Part shown: piece by piece, positions 53,406 through 64,000 of the stretch | Layout of the letters: every line of letters begins with the position of its first letter | How positions within the stretch are numbered: the stretch's first letter is position 1 | NCBI RefSeq assembly: GCF_964656455.1 | Contig: NC_135712.1 | Span: 99,672,294 to 99,736,293, forward strand | Direction: 5' to 3' | Length of the DNA stretch: 64,000 nt | DNA from: Halichoerus grypus | Lineage: Eukaryota; Chordata; Mammalia; Carnivora; Phocidae | The notes under the pieces: generated by a model | The model's input: only the letters and a program-made list of their open reading frames with translations | Told to the model about the DNA's origin: nothing | The model's database searches: none | Program-made: the position numbers and the translations under genes

Positions 53406-55473
53406 TTACATTTTTTTAATTTTATTTTATTATGTATGTTAATCACCATACATTACATTATTAGTTTTTGATGTAGTGTTCCATGATTCATTCTTTGCGT
53501 ATAACACCCAGTGCTCCATTCAGTATGAGAACTCTTGAATACCCATCACCAGGCTAACCCATACCCCCACCCCCCTCCCCTCTAGAATCCTCAGTTTGTT
53601 TCTCAGACCATAGTCTCTCATGGTTTGTCTCCCCCTCCGATTTCCGCCCCTTCATTTTTCCCTTCCTACTACCTTCTCTTTATTTTCTTTTTTAAACATG
53701 TAATGTATTATTTGTTTCAGAAGTACAGGTCTGTGATTCATCAGTCTTACACAATTCACAGCACTCACCATAGCACATACACTCCCCAATGTCTATCACC
53801 CAGCCATCCTATCCCTCCCACCCCCCACCACTCCAGCAACCCTCAGTTTGTTTCCTGAGATTAAGAATTCCTCATATCAGTGAGATTATATGATACATGT
53901 CTTTCACTGATTGACTTATTTCGCTTAGCATAATACCCTCCAGTTCCATCCACGTCATTGCAAAGGGCAAGATTTCTTTTTCTGATGGCTGCGTAATATT
54001 CCATTGTATATATATACACCACATCTTCTTTATCCATTCATCTGTTGATGCACATCTTGGCTCTTTCCAAGCTCTGTCCTATTGTGGACATTGCTGCTAT
54101 AAACATTGGGGTGCACATGCCCCTTCAGATCACTACATTTGTATCTTTGGGGTAAATAGCCAGTAGTACAATTGCTGGGTCATAGGGTAGCTCTATTTTC
54201 AACTTTTTGAGGAACGTCCATACTGTTTTCCAGAGTGGCTGCACCAGCTTGCATTCCCACAGTGTAGGAGGGTTCCCCTTTCTCTGCATCCTCGCCAGCA
54301 TCTATCATTTCCAAACTTATTAATTTTAGCCATTCTGACTGGTGTGAGGTGGTATCTCATTGAGGTTTTGATTTGGATTTCCCTGCTGTCGAGCAATGTT
54401 GAACACTTTTTCATGTGTCTGTTGGCCATTTGGATGTCTTCTTTGCAAAAATGTCTGTTCATGTCTTCTGCCCATTTCTTGATTGGATTATTTGTTCTTT
54501 GGGTGTTGAGTTTGATAAGTTCTTTATAGATTTTGGATACTAGCCCTTTATCTGATATGTCCTTTGCAAATATCTTCTCCCATTCTGTCGGTTGTCTTTT
54601 GATTTGTTGATGTTTCCTTTGCTGTGCAAAAGCTTTTTTCTCTTGATGAAGTCCCAATAGTTCATTTTTGCCCTTGCTTCCCTTGCCTTTGGCGATGTTT
54701 CCAGGAAAAAGTTGCTGCAGTGGAGGTGGAAGAGATTGCTGCCTGTGTTCTCCTCTAGGATTTTGATGGCCTCTTGTCTCGCATTTAGGTCTTTCATCCA
54801 TTTTGAGTCTATTTTTGTGTAGGGTGTAAGGAAATGGTCCAGTTTCATTCTTCGGCATGTGGCTGTCCAATTTTCCCAACACCATCTATTGAAGAGACTG
54901 TCTTTTTCCATTGGAGATTCTTTCCTGCTTTGTTGAATTAGTTGACCATAGAGTTGAGGATCCATTTCTGGGCTCTCTATTCTGTTCCACTGATCTATGT
55001 GTTTGTTTTTGTGCCAGTACCATACTGTCTTGATGATGACAGCTTTGTAATAGAGCTTGAAGTCCGGAATTGTGATGGCACTAGATTTGTTTTTCTTTTT
55101 CAACATTCCTCTAGCTATTTGGGGTCTTTACTGGTTCCATACAAATTTTAGGATTATTTGTTCCATTTCTCTGAAAAAAGTTGATGGTATTTTGATAGGG
55201 ATTGCATTAAATGTGTAGATTGCTCTAGGTAGCATTGACATCTTCACAATATTTGTCCTTCCAGTCCATGAGCATGGAACGTTTTTCCATTTCTTTGTGT
55301 CTCCCTCAGTTTCTTTCATGAGTATTTTATAGTTTTCTGAGTACAGATTCTTTGCCTCTTTGGTTAGATTTATTCCTAGGTATCTTATGGTTTTGGGTGC
55401 AATTGTAAATGGTATCAACTCCTTAATTTCTCTTTCTTTTGTCTTGTTGGTGGTGTATAGAAATGCCACTGAT

Positions 55474-55675
55474 GGGGCACCTGGGTGGCTTAGTCGTTAA
55501 GCGTCTGCCTTCGGCTCAGGTCACGATCCCCAGGTCCTGGGATCGAGCCCCACCTTGGGCTCCCTGCTTGGTGGGGAGCCTGCTTCTCCCTCTCCCTCTA
55601 AAATTCCCCCTGCTTTGCTCTTTTGCATTTATTTATTTAATAAATTTATTTCTTAAATAAATAAAATCTTTAAAA
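55474..55675 (+). mobile_element. CAN SINE inserted in L1 ORF2, 13-bp target duplication
   Basis: Head GGGGCACCTGGGTGGCTTAG, body CTGCTTGGTGGGGAGCCTGC, then an unusual AATTTATTTC-rich stretch before AAATAAATAAAATCTTT. AAATGCCACTGAT is exact at 55461-55473 and 55676-55688. It interrupts ORF2 between the RT and C-terminal domains and must postdate this L1. Confidence 0.97.
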
Positions 55676-55771
55676 AAATGCCACTGATTTCTGTGCATTG
55701 ATTTTATATCTTGCCACTTTACTGAATTCTTGTATGAGTTCTAGCAGTTTTGGGGTGGAGTCTTTTTCCAC

Positions 55772-55795
55772 ATGAAGTATCATATGAAGTATCAT
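55772..55795 (-). repeat. 12-bp tandem duplication next to the FADDM box
   Basis: ATGAAGTATCAT occurs twice back to back. On the coding strand it turns FADDMILH into [12 protein letters not shown] in frame. Confidence 0.95.
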
Positions 55796-57959
55796 ATCAT
55801 CTGCAAAGAGTGAGAGTTTGACTTCTTCTTTGCCAATTCAGATGCCTTTTATTTCTTTTGCTGTCTGATTGCTGTGGCTATTACTTCTAGTACTATGTTG
55901 AATAGCAGTGGTGATAGTGGACATCACTGCTGTGTTCCTGACCTTAGGGGGAAAGCTCTCAGTTTTTCCCCATTGAGAATAATATTTGCTGTCGGTTTTT
56001 CATAGATGGCTTTTATGACATTGAAGTGTGTACCCTCTATCCCTATACTCTGAAGAGTTTTAATCAAGAAAGGATGCTGTGCTTTGTCAATTGCTTTTTC
56101 TGCATCTACTGAGAGGATCATATGGTCCTTGTTCTTTCTTTTATTAATGTATTGTATCACATTGATTGATTTGCAGATGTTGAACCAAGCTTGCAGCCCC
56201 AGAATAAATTCCACTTGGTCGTGGTGAATAATCCTTTTAATGTACTGTTGGATCCTATTGGCTATTATTTTGGTGAGAATTTTTGCATCCATGTTCATCA
56301 GGGATATTGGTCTGTAATTCTCCTTTTTAATTAAGGAGTCTTTGTCTGATTGTGGGATCAAGGTAATGCTGGCCTCATAAAATGAGTTTGGAAGTTTTCC
56401 TTCCATTTCTATTTTTTGGAACAGTTTCAGAAGACTAGGTATTAATTCTTCTTTAAATGTTTGGTAGAATTCTCCTGGGAAGCCGTCTGGCCCTGAGCTC
56501 TTGTTTGTTGGGAGATTTCTGATTACTGCTTCAATTTCCTTAATGATTATAAGTCTGTTCAGGTTTTCTATTTCTTCCTGGTTCAGTTTTGGTAGTTGAT
56601 ACATCTCTAGGAATGCATCCATTTCTTCCAGATTATCTAATTTGCTGGCATAGAGTTGCTCATAATATGTTCTTATAATTGTTTGTTTTTCTTTGGTGTT
56701 GGTTGTGATCTCTCCTCTTTCAGTCATGATTTTATTTACTTGGGTCATTTCTCTTTTCTTTTTGGTAAGTCTAGCCAGGGGGTTATCAGTCTTATTAATT
56801 CTTTGAAAGAACCAGCTCCCAGTTTTGTTGATCTGTTCTACCATTCTTTTGGCTTCTATTTCATTGATTTCTGCTCTGATCTTTATTATTTCTCTTCTCC
56901 TGCTGGGTTTAAGCTTTATTTGTTGTTTTTTCTCCAGCTCCTTTAGATGTAGGGTTAGGTTGTGTATTTGAGACCTTTCTTGTTTCTTGAGAAAGGCTTG
57001 TATTGCTATATACTTTCCTCTTAGGACTGCCTTTGCTGCATCCCAAAGATTTTGAATGGTTGTTTTCATTTTCATTTGTTTCCATGAATTTTTTAATTCT
57101 TCTTTAATTTCCTGGTTGACCCATTCATTCTTTAGTAGGATGCTCTTTAGCCTCCATGTATTTGAGTTCTTTCTGACTTTATTCTTGTGATTGAGTTCTA
57201 GTTTCAAAGCATTGTGGTCTCAAAATATGCAGGGAATGATCCCAATCTTTTGGTACACGTTGAGACCTGATTTGTGACCTAGGATGTGATCTATTCTGGA
57301 GAATGTTCCATGGGCACTCGAGAAGAATGTGTATTCTGTTGCTTTGGGATGGAATGTTCTGAATATATCTGTGAAGTCCATTTGGTTCAGTGTGTCATTT
57401 AAAGTCTTTATTTCCTTGTTGCTCTTTTGCTTAGATGATCTATGCATTTCAGTGAAGGGGGTGTAAAAGTCCCCTACTATTATTGTATTGTTATCAATGT
57501 GTTTCTTTGCTTTTGTTATTAATTGGCTTATATAATTGGCTGCTCCCATGTTAGGGGCATAGATATTTACAATTGTTAGATCTTCTTGTTGGATAGACCC
57601 TTTAAGTAGGATATAGTGTCCTTCCTCATCTCTTATTACAGTCTTTGGTTTAAAATCCAATTTGTCTGATATAAGGATTGCCACCCCAGCTTTCTTTTGA
57701 TGTCCATTAGCTTGGTAAATTGTTTTCCACCCCCTCACTTTCAATTTGGAGGTGTCTTTGGTTCTAAAATGAGTCTCTTGCAGACAGCATATTGATGGGT
57801 CTTGTTTTATCCAATCTGATACCCTGTGTCTTTTGATTGGGGTATTTAGCCCATTTACATTCAGGGTAACTATTGAAAGAAAGATAAGAATTTAGTGCCA
57901 TTGTATTGCTTGTAAGGTGACTGTTACTGTATATTGTCTGTGTTCCTTTCTGGTCTATG

Positions 57960-58877
57960 TTACTTTTAGGCTCTCTCTTTGCTTAGAGGACCGCTTTCAA
58001 TATTTCTTGTAGGGCTGGTTTGACATTTGCAAATTCTTTTAGTTTTCGTTTGTCCTGGAAGCTTTTTATCTCTCCTTCTGTTTTCAATGACAGTCTGGCT
58101 GGATACAGTATTCTTGGCGGCATATTTTTCTCATTTAGTGTTCTGAAGATACCATGCCAGTCCTTTCTGGCCTGCCAGGTCTCTGTGGATAGGTCTGTTG
58201 CCAATATAATGTTTCTACAATTTTAGGTTACATATCTCTTGTCCTGAGCTGCTTTCAGGATTTTCTCTTTGTCTCTGAGAATTGTAAGTTTTACTATTAG
58301 ATATTGGGGTGTTGATCTATTTTTATTGATTTTGAGGGGGTTCTCTGTGCCTCCTGGATTTTGATGCCTATTTCCTTCCCCAAATTAGGGACATTCTCTG
58401 CTATAATTTGCTCCAATTACCTTTGGCCCCCTCTCTCTTTCTTCTTCTTCTGGGATCCCAATTATTCTAATATTGTTTCATCTTATGGTATCACTTATCT
58501 CTCGAATTCTGCCCTCATGATCCAGTAGTTGTTTATCTCCTTCTCAGCTTCCTTATTCTCCATCATTTGGTCTTCTATATCACTAATTCTGTCTTCTGCC
58601 TCATTTATCCTAGCAGTTAGAGCCTCCATTTTTGATTGCACTTCATTAATAGCCTTTTTGATTTCGACTTGGTTAGATTTTAGTTCTTTTATTTCTCCAG
58701 AATGGGTTTCTCTAATGTCTTCCCTGCTTTTATCAAGCCCAGCTAGTATCTTTATAATCATCATTCTAAACTCTAGTTCTGACATCTTACTAATGTCCAT
58801 ATTGATTAGGTCCCTGGCAGTCGGTACTGCCTCTTGTTCCTTTTTTTTTTTGAGGTGAGTTTTTTCTGTCTTGTCAT
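57960..58877 (-). pseudogene. L1 ORF1 (RNA-binding chaperone), frameshifted
   Basis: ATG is at 58875-58877 (MTRQKKLTSKKK). An 11-T run (58841-58851, poly-A on the coding strand) coincides with a frame change, so the natural continuation MDISKMSELEFRMMIIKILA (58800 onward) is out of frame. That second frame carries the coiled coil, IKKAINEVQSKMEAL and INEAEDRISDIEDQM. Another shift follows near 58490, before the RRM. The C-terminal LKTEGEIKSFQDKRKLKEFA is at 57983-58204. Confidence 0.9.
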
Positions 58878-60627
58878 TTTGTCCAGAGGGGAATAGATGA
58901 ATGAGAGAACAAAATGCTCACAGGGTAACAATGACCTCAAAAAAATATACACTAAACAAATCAAAAGAGACCTGAAACTGGGGGAAAAGAAAGGGAAAGA
59001 AAGAAAAAAGAAAAAAAGAAAAAGAAAAAAAGAAAAAATAAAGAATATGATCAAATATGATCAAGCTGGTGAATATATCAGTGCCACACACTAGGTTTTG
59101 GATGTATTTTGGTCTGTGAGAAGAAACCGTCTCCCAAAATTTTAAAGAAAGAATAACTTATATATGTACAAAAATAAGGGTAAATATGATGAAGGGATGG
59201 AATATGAGTGTAAAGGTGAAAATTATAAAAGATTTTGTAAAAGGAATTGATAAGACAAGAAGCTGGTTGTAAAAAAGAGAAATTAAAAAAAAAAAGGGAG
59301 AGAATGTGGTCAGGTAGGAGACTAGAAGATAGCCATACACTCGAGATTTAGGGTATATTTTTGTCTGTTAAACTGTATCCCAAAATTTTAAAGAGAGAAC
59401 AACTTATATATATATACCAAAAATAAGGTTAACTACAATGAAGGGATAGAATATGACTCTAAAAATGAAAAATAAAAGAGATTTTTAAAAAAGAGGTTGA
59501 TAAGATGTTGGTTGAAAAAGGGATAAAGAAAAATTCAAAGAAAAACTAGAAAAGAAAAAAAAATAAAAAAATAAACTTTGAAAGACTAAAGAATCAGGGG
59601 GAAAAAAGCCATGAATTCTATGTGCTGGCATTCTGCCGTTCTCATTGATGGTAAACTTGACTCACTGTTCTTGCTGATCTTCTTGAGAGGGGCTTGTTGC
59701 AGTGATTCTTAAATGTCTTTGCTGGAGGCGGAATTGCCCCACCCTTGCCAGGGCCGGGCTAAGTAATCTGCTCGGGTTTGGTGTTGGGAGTTTTTGTTCC
59801 CTGCAAGCTTTTCCTACAGCTTTGGAGGACGATAGTGAAAATGTCAGCCTCCCAATCTCCGCCCTGGAGGAGCTGAGAACTCGGGGCCCCACTCCTCCAA
59901 GAGCCCCCAGAGAAAAGCAGTCAATCACTCCCGTCTCCCCGGTCTCCAGCCACACTCTGTGCTCACCCGTCCTGTGACCGAGCATTTCTATCTCTGGCAC
60001 ACGACCCCGTGTGGAGTCTCCAAACCTAGCAGATCCCTGCGGTGCACTCCCGTGCCGCTCCTCCTGGGGCAGGAAGGGGAGTCTCCTTGGATCTGCCACT
60101 TGTTGGGTCCCTGCTCAAAGAGCAGTGGCCTGACTGTACCGCAGATCACAGTTTATGGCAATCCCGAGCTGAGAGCCCACTCCTCGGCTCCGTCTCTGCA
60201 TTCGGCTTCCCCGCTCCAATACTTGGGAGCTCTGCTGCACTCAGGCACCCCTGGTCTTTCTGTGATCCCCGAGGGTCCTGAGACCACACTGTCCCAGCGA
60301 GGGTTCCACCCTCTGCTTAGCCACTGCAGTGACATCCCTCAGCAGAGCAGACTTCTAAAATTTCTGATTTTGTGCTCCGCTGCTCTATCACTTGCCAGTA
60401 GCGGCAGACGGAGCCCCCCTCCCCCGCATCTATCTTCCCACATGTTGCCTTGGATTCACTTCTCTGCATGTCCTACCTTCCAGAAAGTGGTCGTTTTTCT
60501 GTTCAGACAGTTGCTGCTATTCTTTTCTTCGATCTCCTGTTGAGTTCGTAGGTGTTCAGAATGGTTTGATCCCTATCTAGCTGAATTCCTGGGACCAGAC
60601 GAAAATTAGGTCTCTTACTCCTCCAAC
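58878..60627 (-). promoter_or_regulatory. L1 5' UTR / internal promoter region
   Basis: The outer part (about 59740-60560) is strongly GC- and CpG-rich (GCCGGGCT, CCTCGGCTCCGTCTCTG, AGCGGCAGACGG), unlike the AT-rich window, as expected of an L1 promoter. The inner part (58940-59580) is A/G-rich with a diverged two-unit tandem repeat. Transcription would run leftward. A 194-residue open frame lies on the opposite strand (59959-60543). Confidence 0.75.
59084..59580 (-). repeat. Two diverged about 249-bp units in L1 5' UTR
   Basis: Unit 1 starts CCACACACTAGGTTTTGGAT at 59084 and unit 2 CCATACACTCGAGATTTAGG at 59333. Both contain CCCAAAATTTTAAAG, AACTTATATA, ATGAAGGGAT and GAATATGA in the same order. 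Confidence 0.85.
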
Positions 60628-61070
60628 CAAGTATGTGTGTGTTTTATAATTTTTCATGAAGGTATTTGATTTAGGAAATTCCTATAAACCCAATGGAGAA
60701 AAGCAAATATTAAGTATGCAACTTGAATTCTAAATTACATAGTTAAAATTTATCATGCATTGGTTTATTGCAGCTCAGTATATTTCAGTAATACATATTT
60801 CTATAATTTTAAAATATTAACTGGTCATCATAAAAACAGATATTTAAAATTTCAGTGACCAATTTAACAAAGACTCCACAATTACGTTTACAATAGTCCA
60901 CTTGGTAAAATGGTCAATATAGTAAAACAAGTGGGCATGATACGCGGTCAACTAAATTACCCAGCATATGGCCACCACAATATAGCTGCAATGAGTTTGC
61001 AGACTTATTATGTCTCCAGGCTCATATGGATAATTTTACTTATTTATTATTTATTTTTAATTTTAGTTTT
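60628..61070. other. Unassigned AT-rich DNA
   Basis: Nothing is recognised between the two L1s. Confidence 0.4.
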
Positions 61071-61203
61071 TAATTTTGCCTTTTTAAGTTTTTACATTAA
61101 TACCAGTTAGTTAACATATGGTGTTCTATTAGTTTCAATTGTACAATGTAGTGATTCAGCAGTTCTGTATATAACCTGGTGCTCATTACAAGTGCACTCC
61201 TTA

Positions 61204-61394
61204 GGGCAACTGGGTGGCTCAGATGGTTAAGCATTTGCCTTTAGCTCAGGTCATGATTCCAGGGACCTGGGATTGATTCTCACATTGGACTCCCTGCTGG
61301 GCAGGGATCTGCTTCTCCCTCTTCTTCTACTGCTCCCCCTGCTTATGCTATTTCACTCTCTCTGTCAAATAAATAAAACCTTAAAAAAAAAAAA
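61204..61394 (+). mobile_element. CAN SINE with 14-bp target duplication
   Basis: Head GGGCAACTGGGTGGCTCAGA, body CTCCCTGCTGGGCAGGGATC, tail TCAAATAAATAAAACCTT plus poly-A. AAGTGCACTCCTTA is exact at 61190-61203 and 61395-61408. It sits within L1 3' UTR. Confidence 0.96.
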
Positions 61395-61699
61395 AAGTGC
61401 ACTCCTTAATCCCCATCACCTATTTCACCTATCCCCCCCAACTCACCACCCCTCTGGTAACAAATAGTTTGTTCTCTATAGTTAAGAGTCTGTTTCTTGC
61501 TTTGTCTTTTTTTCTTTGTTTTGTTTCTTAAATTCCACATATGTGTGAAATAATGTAATTTGTTTTTCTCTGACTTATTTTGCTTAACATTATACTCTCT
61601 AGCTCTAAACATTTTATTGCAAATAGGAATATTTCAGTTTTTATGGCTGAATAATATTCCATTGTGTATATATACCACATCTTTACCCATTCGTAAGTT

Positions 61700-64000
61700 A
61701 ATGGACATTTGGGTGCTTCCATAGCTTGGCTATTTTAAATAATGCTGCTATAAACATCAGAGTGCATGTATCCCTTTGAATTAGTGTTTTTGTATTCTTT
61801 AGGGAAATACCTAGAAGTATCATGGCGGGATTATAGGGAACATCACTTTATAACTTTTTGAGGAACCTCCAAACTGTTTTCCACAGTGGCCGCACTAGTT
61901 TGCATTCCCAGCAACAATCCATCAGTGTTCTTTTTCTCCATGTCCTTACCGATATCTGTTGTTTCTTTTGTTTTTTATTTTAGCCATTCTGACAGGTTTG
62001 GGATGATAGCTCATTTAGGTTTTGATTGGCAGTTCCCCAAGAGTTGATACTGAGCATATTTTCATGTCTCTGCTGGCCACCTAGATGTCATCTTTGGAAA
62101 AATGTCTTTCATGTCGTCTGCCCTTTTGTAAATGGATTTGGGATTTGTAGGGTGTTGTATAAGTTCTTCATATATTTTGGATACTAACCCTTTATCAGAT
62201 ATGTCATTTGCAAATATCTTTTCCCATTCCATAGCTTGCCTTTTATTTTGTTGATTGTTTCTTTTGCTGTGCAAACACTTTTTATTTTGATATATTTGCA
62301 ATAGTTTATTTTTGCTTTTATTTCCCTTGCCTCAGAAGACCTATCTAGAAAACTGTTGCTATAGCCCATGTCAGAGAAATTACTGTCCATGCTCTTTTCT
62401 AAGATTTTTATAGCTTTAAGTCTCACATTTAGGTCTTATCCTATTTTAAGTTTATTTTTGTGTATGGAATGAGAAAGTGGTCCAGTTCCAATCCTTTGCA
62501 TGTAGCTGTCTAGCTTTCCCAACAGCATTGTTGAAGGGAGTCTTTTGCATATGGCATATTCTTGCCTCCTTTTTCAAAGATTAATTGATCGTGTAGTTGT
62601 GGGCTTATTTATGGGTTTCCTATTCTGTACTATTGATCTATGTGTCTATTTTGTGCCATTACCATACTGTTTTGATTACTACAGTTTTGTGATATAACTT
62701 GAAGTCTAGAATTGTGATGCCTCCAGCTTTGCTTTTCTTTTTCAAGATTACTTTGACTATTTGGGGCCTTTTGTGGTACCATACAAATTCTGCAGTTGCT
62801 TGTTCTAGCTCTAAGAAAAATGCTGATGGTGTTTTGATAGGGATTAGTTTGGGTAGTATAGACATTTTAACAACATTTTTTCTTCCAATCAATGAGCATG
62901 CAATGTTTTTCCATTTCTTTGTGTTGTCTTCAATTTCTTTCATCGGTGTTTTATTTTTCAGAGTACAGGTTTCTTTTACCTCTTTGGTTAGGTTTATTCC
63001 TAGGTATCTTATTATCTTGGGTGCAAGTGTAAATGGGAGAGTTTTCTTAATTTCTCCTTCTGCTGCTTCATTATTAGTATAGAGAAATGCAACAGAATTC
63101 TGTCCATTGATTTTTGTATCCTGTGGCTTTACTGAATTCCTTTATCAGTTCTAGCAGTTTTCAGGTTTTCTATATATAACATCATATCATCAGCAAACAG
63201 TGGAAGTTTCACATCTTCTTTACCAATTTATATGCCTTTTATTTCTTTTTATTGTCTGATTGCTATGGCTGGGACTTCCAAACTGTGTTGAATGAAAATG
63301 GCAGGAGTGGACACACTTTTCTTTTTATTCCTCTCCTTTATGATTTTATTTGAGTCCTTTCCCTTTTTCTGTGATAAGTCTGGTGAAAGGTTTATCAATT
63401 TTATTCTTTTTTTTTTTTTTTTTCAAATAAGCAGCTCCTGGTTTCATTGATCTGTTCTATTGGGTTGTTGTTTGTTTTTTTAGTTTTGGTATCCTTTATT
63501 TATGCTTTAATCTTTATTATTTCCTTCCCTCTGCTAGTTTTAGGTTTTGTCTGTTCTTTTTCTAGCTCCTTTAGGTATAAGGTTAAGTTGTTTGAGATTT
63601 TTCCTATTTCTTGAGGTAGGTCTGTATTACTATAAACCTCCCTCTAAGATCAGCTTTTGCTGCCTCCTGAATCTTTTGGACCATTGTGTTTTCATTTTCA
63701 TTTGTTTCCGTGTACTTTTTTTGTTTATTTTCTGGTTGACTCATTCATTGTTTAATAGCATGTTATTTAACTTCCATGTATTTGTGTTCTTTCCAGACTT
63801 TTTCTTATGGTTGACTTCTAGTTTCATAGCATTGTGGTCCAAAAAGATGCATGGTATGACTTTGATCTTGCATTTGTTGAAGCTTGTTTTGTGGGATGAT
63901 TTGTAATCTGGAGAATGTTCTGTGTGCATTTGAAAAGAATGTGTATTCTGCTGTTTTAGGATGTAATGTTCTGAATGTATCTGTTAAGTCCATCTATTCC
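61700..64000 (-). pseudogene. L1 ORF2 remnant
   Basis: C-terminal pieces at 62062-62426 ([20 protein letters not shown]). Linker region at 62659-62943 ([20 protein letters not shown]). FADDMMLYIEN around 63180. The endonuclease end at 63741-63993 (MDLTDTFRTLHP, then FSNAHRTF) contains LDHNAMKLEVNHKK near 63800-63850. Each piece is in a different frame; the N-terminus lies beyond the window. Confidence 0.85.

Larger units (their letters stand above)
54000..57901 (-). pseudogene. L1 ORF2 (endonuclease-reverse transcriptase), nearly intact but disabled
   Basis: ATG is at 57899-57901 (MALNSYLS). A GAAAGAAAGA repeat (57875-57884) implies a 4-bp duplication that shifts frame after about nine codons. 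The endonuclease (57220-57744) has IVNIYAPNMGAANYISQL and HGTFSRIDHILGHK, but the GDFNT site reads GDFYT (codon at 57463-57465). A TGA at 57220-57222 replaces the Ser of SDHNA. The RT frame (55924-57207) keeps [18 protein letters not shown] and [20 protein letters not shown]. It stops at TGA (55924-55926) in place of Gly in RQGCPLSPL. The FADDM box (55793-55807) is followed by a 12-bp duplication. The Cys-rich C-terminus ([15 protein letters not shown]) is at 54.25 kb. Confidence 0.92.
53407..60627 (-). mobile_element. Near full-length young carnivore L1, inactive
   Basis: The element covers 3' UTR (53407-54000), ORF2 (about 54000-57901), ORF1 (about 57960-58877) and a long 5' UTR (58878-60627). 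Removing the 205-bp SINE and its 13-bp duplication leaves about 7.0 kb, close to full length. The 5' UTR has an A/G-rich stretch, two diverged tandem units of about 249 bp and a CpG-rich block. Open frames are long (427, 228, 188, 174 and 113 residues). The 5' end lies near 60627 (reverse: GAGGAGTAAGAGACC). No target duplication was secured by eye. Confidence 0.88.
61075..64000 (-). mobile_element. Older L1, 3' half, RT N-terminal part deleted, runs off window
   Basis: 3' UTR text (TAGTTAACATATGGTGTTCT, CAGCAGTTCTGTATATAACC) starts near 61075 and is split by a SINE. ORF2 follows to the window edge. Same older subfamily as 18466-24130. Near 63315 the sequence jumps from the region beside RQGCPLS to the linker text (CTCCTTTATGATTTTATTTG). 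Measured on the 55.9-56.7 kb copy, that is about 0.8 kb missing. FADDM itself is kept (63183-63197). Confidence 0.88.

Noticed and set aside
55924..57207. 427-residue reverse open frame as a host gene
   Set aside because: It reads as the endonuclease end and RT of L1 ORF2p ([17 protein letters not shown] and neighbours) inside a complete L1.
59662..60099. 145-residue reverse frame in the L1 5' UTR as a gene
   Set aside because: It lies in the GC-rich L1 promoter upstream of ORF1, where long frames arise by chance; no domain.
53400..60640. Target-site duplication for the near-complete L1
   Set aside because: GTTTTACATTTTT on the left and GTTTTATAATTTTT on the right are alike, but the right copy is not next to the L1 5' end and both are simple T-rich text.

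Overview
The window is nuclear DNA from a mammal of the order Carnivora, most likely an arctoid (bear, panda, seal or mustelid lineage). The evidence is about 18 tRNA-derived CAN SINEs opening with GGCGCCTGGGTGGCTCAG and carrying the TGCTTCTCCCTCTCCC body and AATAAAATCTTT tail, plus young L1 3' ends with the GGAGCACTGGGTGTTATA block. The canid (SINEC_Cf) and felid SINE forms are absent. This assignment rests on recalled repeat consensus sequences, not on a search. I find no host protein-coding exon, functional RNA gene, CRISPR array or bacterial feature. The window reads as an AT-rich intergenic or deep intronic region.

Layout. 1-2 kb: 5' part of a minus-strand L1. 2-12.3 kb: mostly AT-rich unassigned DNA with two SINEs, an ancient L1 scrap, hAT-Charlie (MER5-like) relics and a possible MIR. 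12.3-18.4 kb: a SINE cluster, a solo endogenous retrovirus LTR with a 6-bp target duplication (13036-13654) and a MIR. 18.5-24.1 kb: an older L1 that has lost its reverse-transcriptase core. 24.7-36.2 kb: old LTR-like repeats, a (TTTCC)n tract, a twin-primed (5'-inverted) L1 with nested insertions (29168-30313), and an ancient plus-strand L1 cut up by two SINEs and an LTR-like element. 36.4-43.6 kb: layered minus-strand L1s. 43.8-53.4 kb: a MaLR LTR, an L1 mosaic with an odd GC-rich repeat, a 5'-truncated L1 with target duplications, and unassigned DNA. 53.4-60.6 kb: a nearly complete, relatively young but dead L1 with its CpG-rich 5' UTR. 61.1-64 kb: another old L1 running off the window.

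The long open frames (427, 230, 228 and 188 residues) are pieces of L1 ORF2p. The best-preserved L1 (53.4-60.6 kb) carries identifiable lesions: a frameshift in ORF1, a 4-bp frameshift at the start of ORF2, an Asn-to-Tyr change in the endonuclease GDFNT motif, two in-frame stops, a 12-bp duplication just after the FADDM box, and a SINE insertion. No element appears capable of autonomous movement. The items most worth a second look are the solo LTR with its 66-bp internal duplication, the twin-primed L1, the inverted repeat pair at 8.8/9.2 kb, the unidentified direct repeat at 3.2/4.4 kb, and the repetitive segment at 47.2-48 kb.
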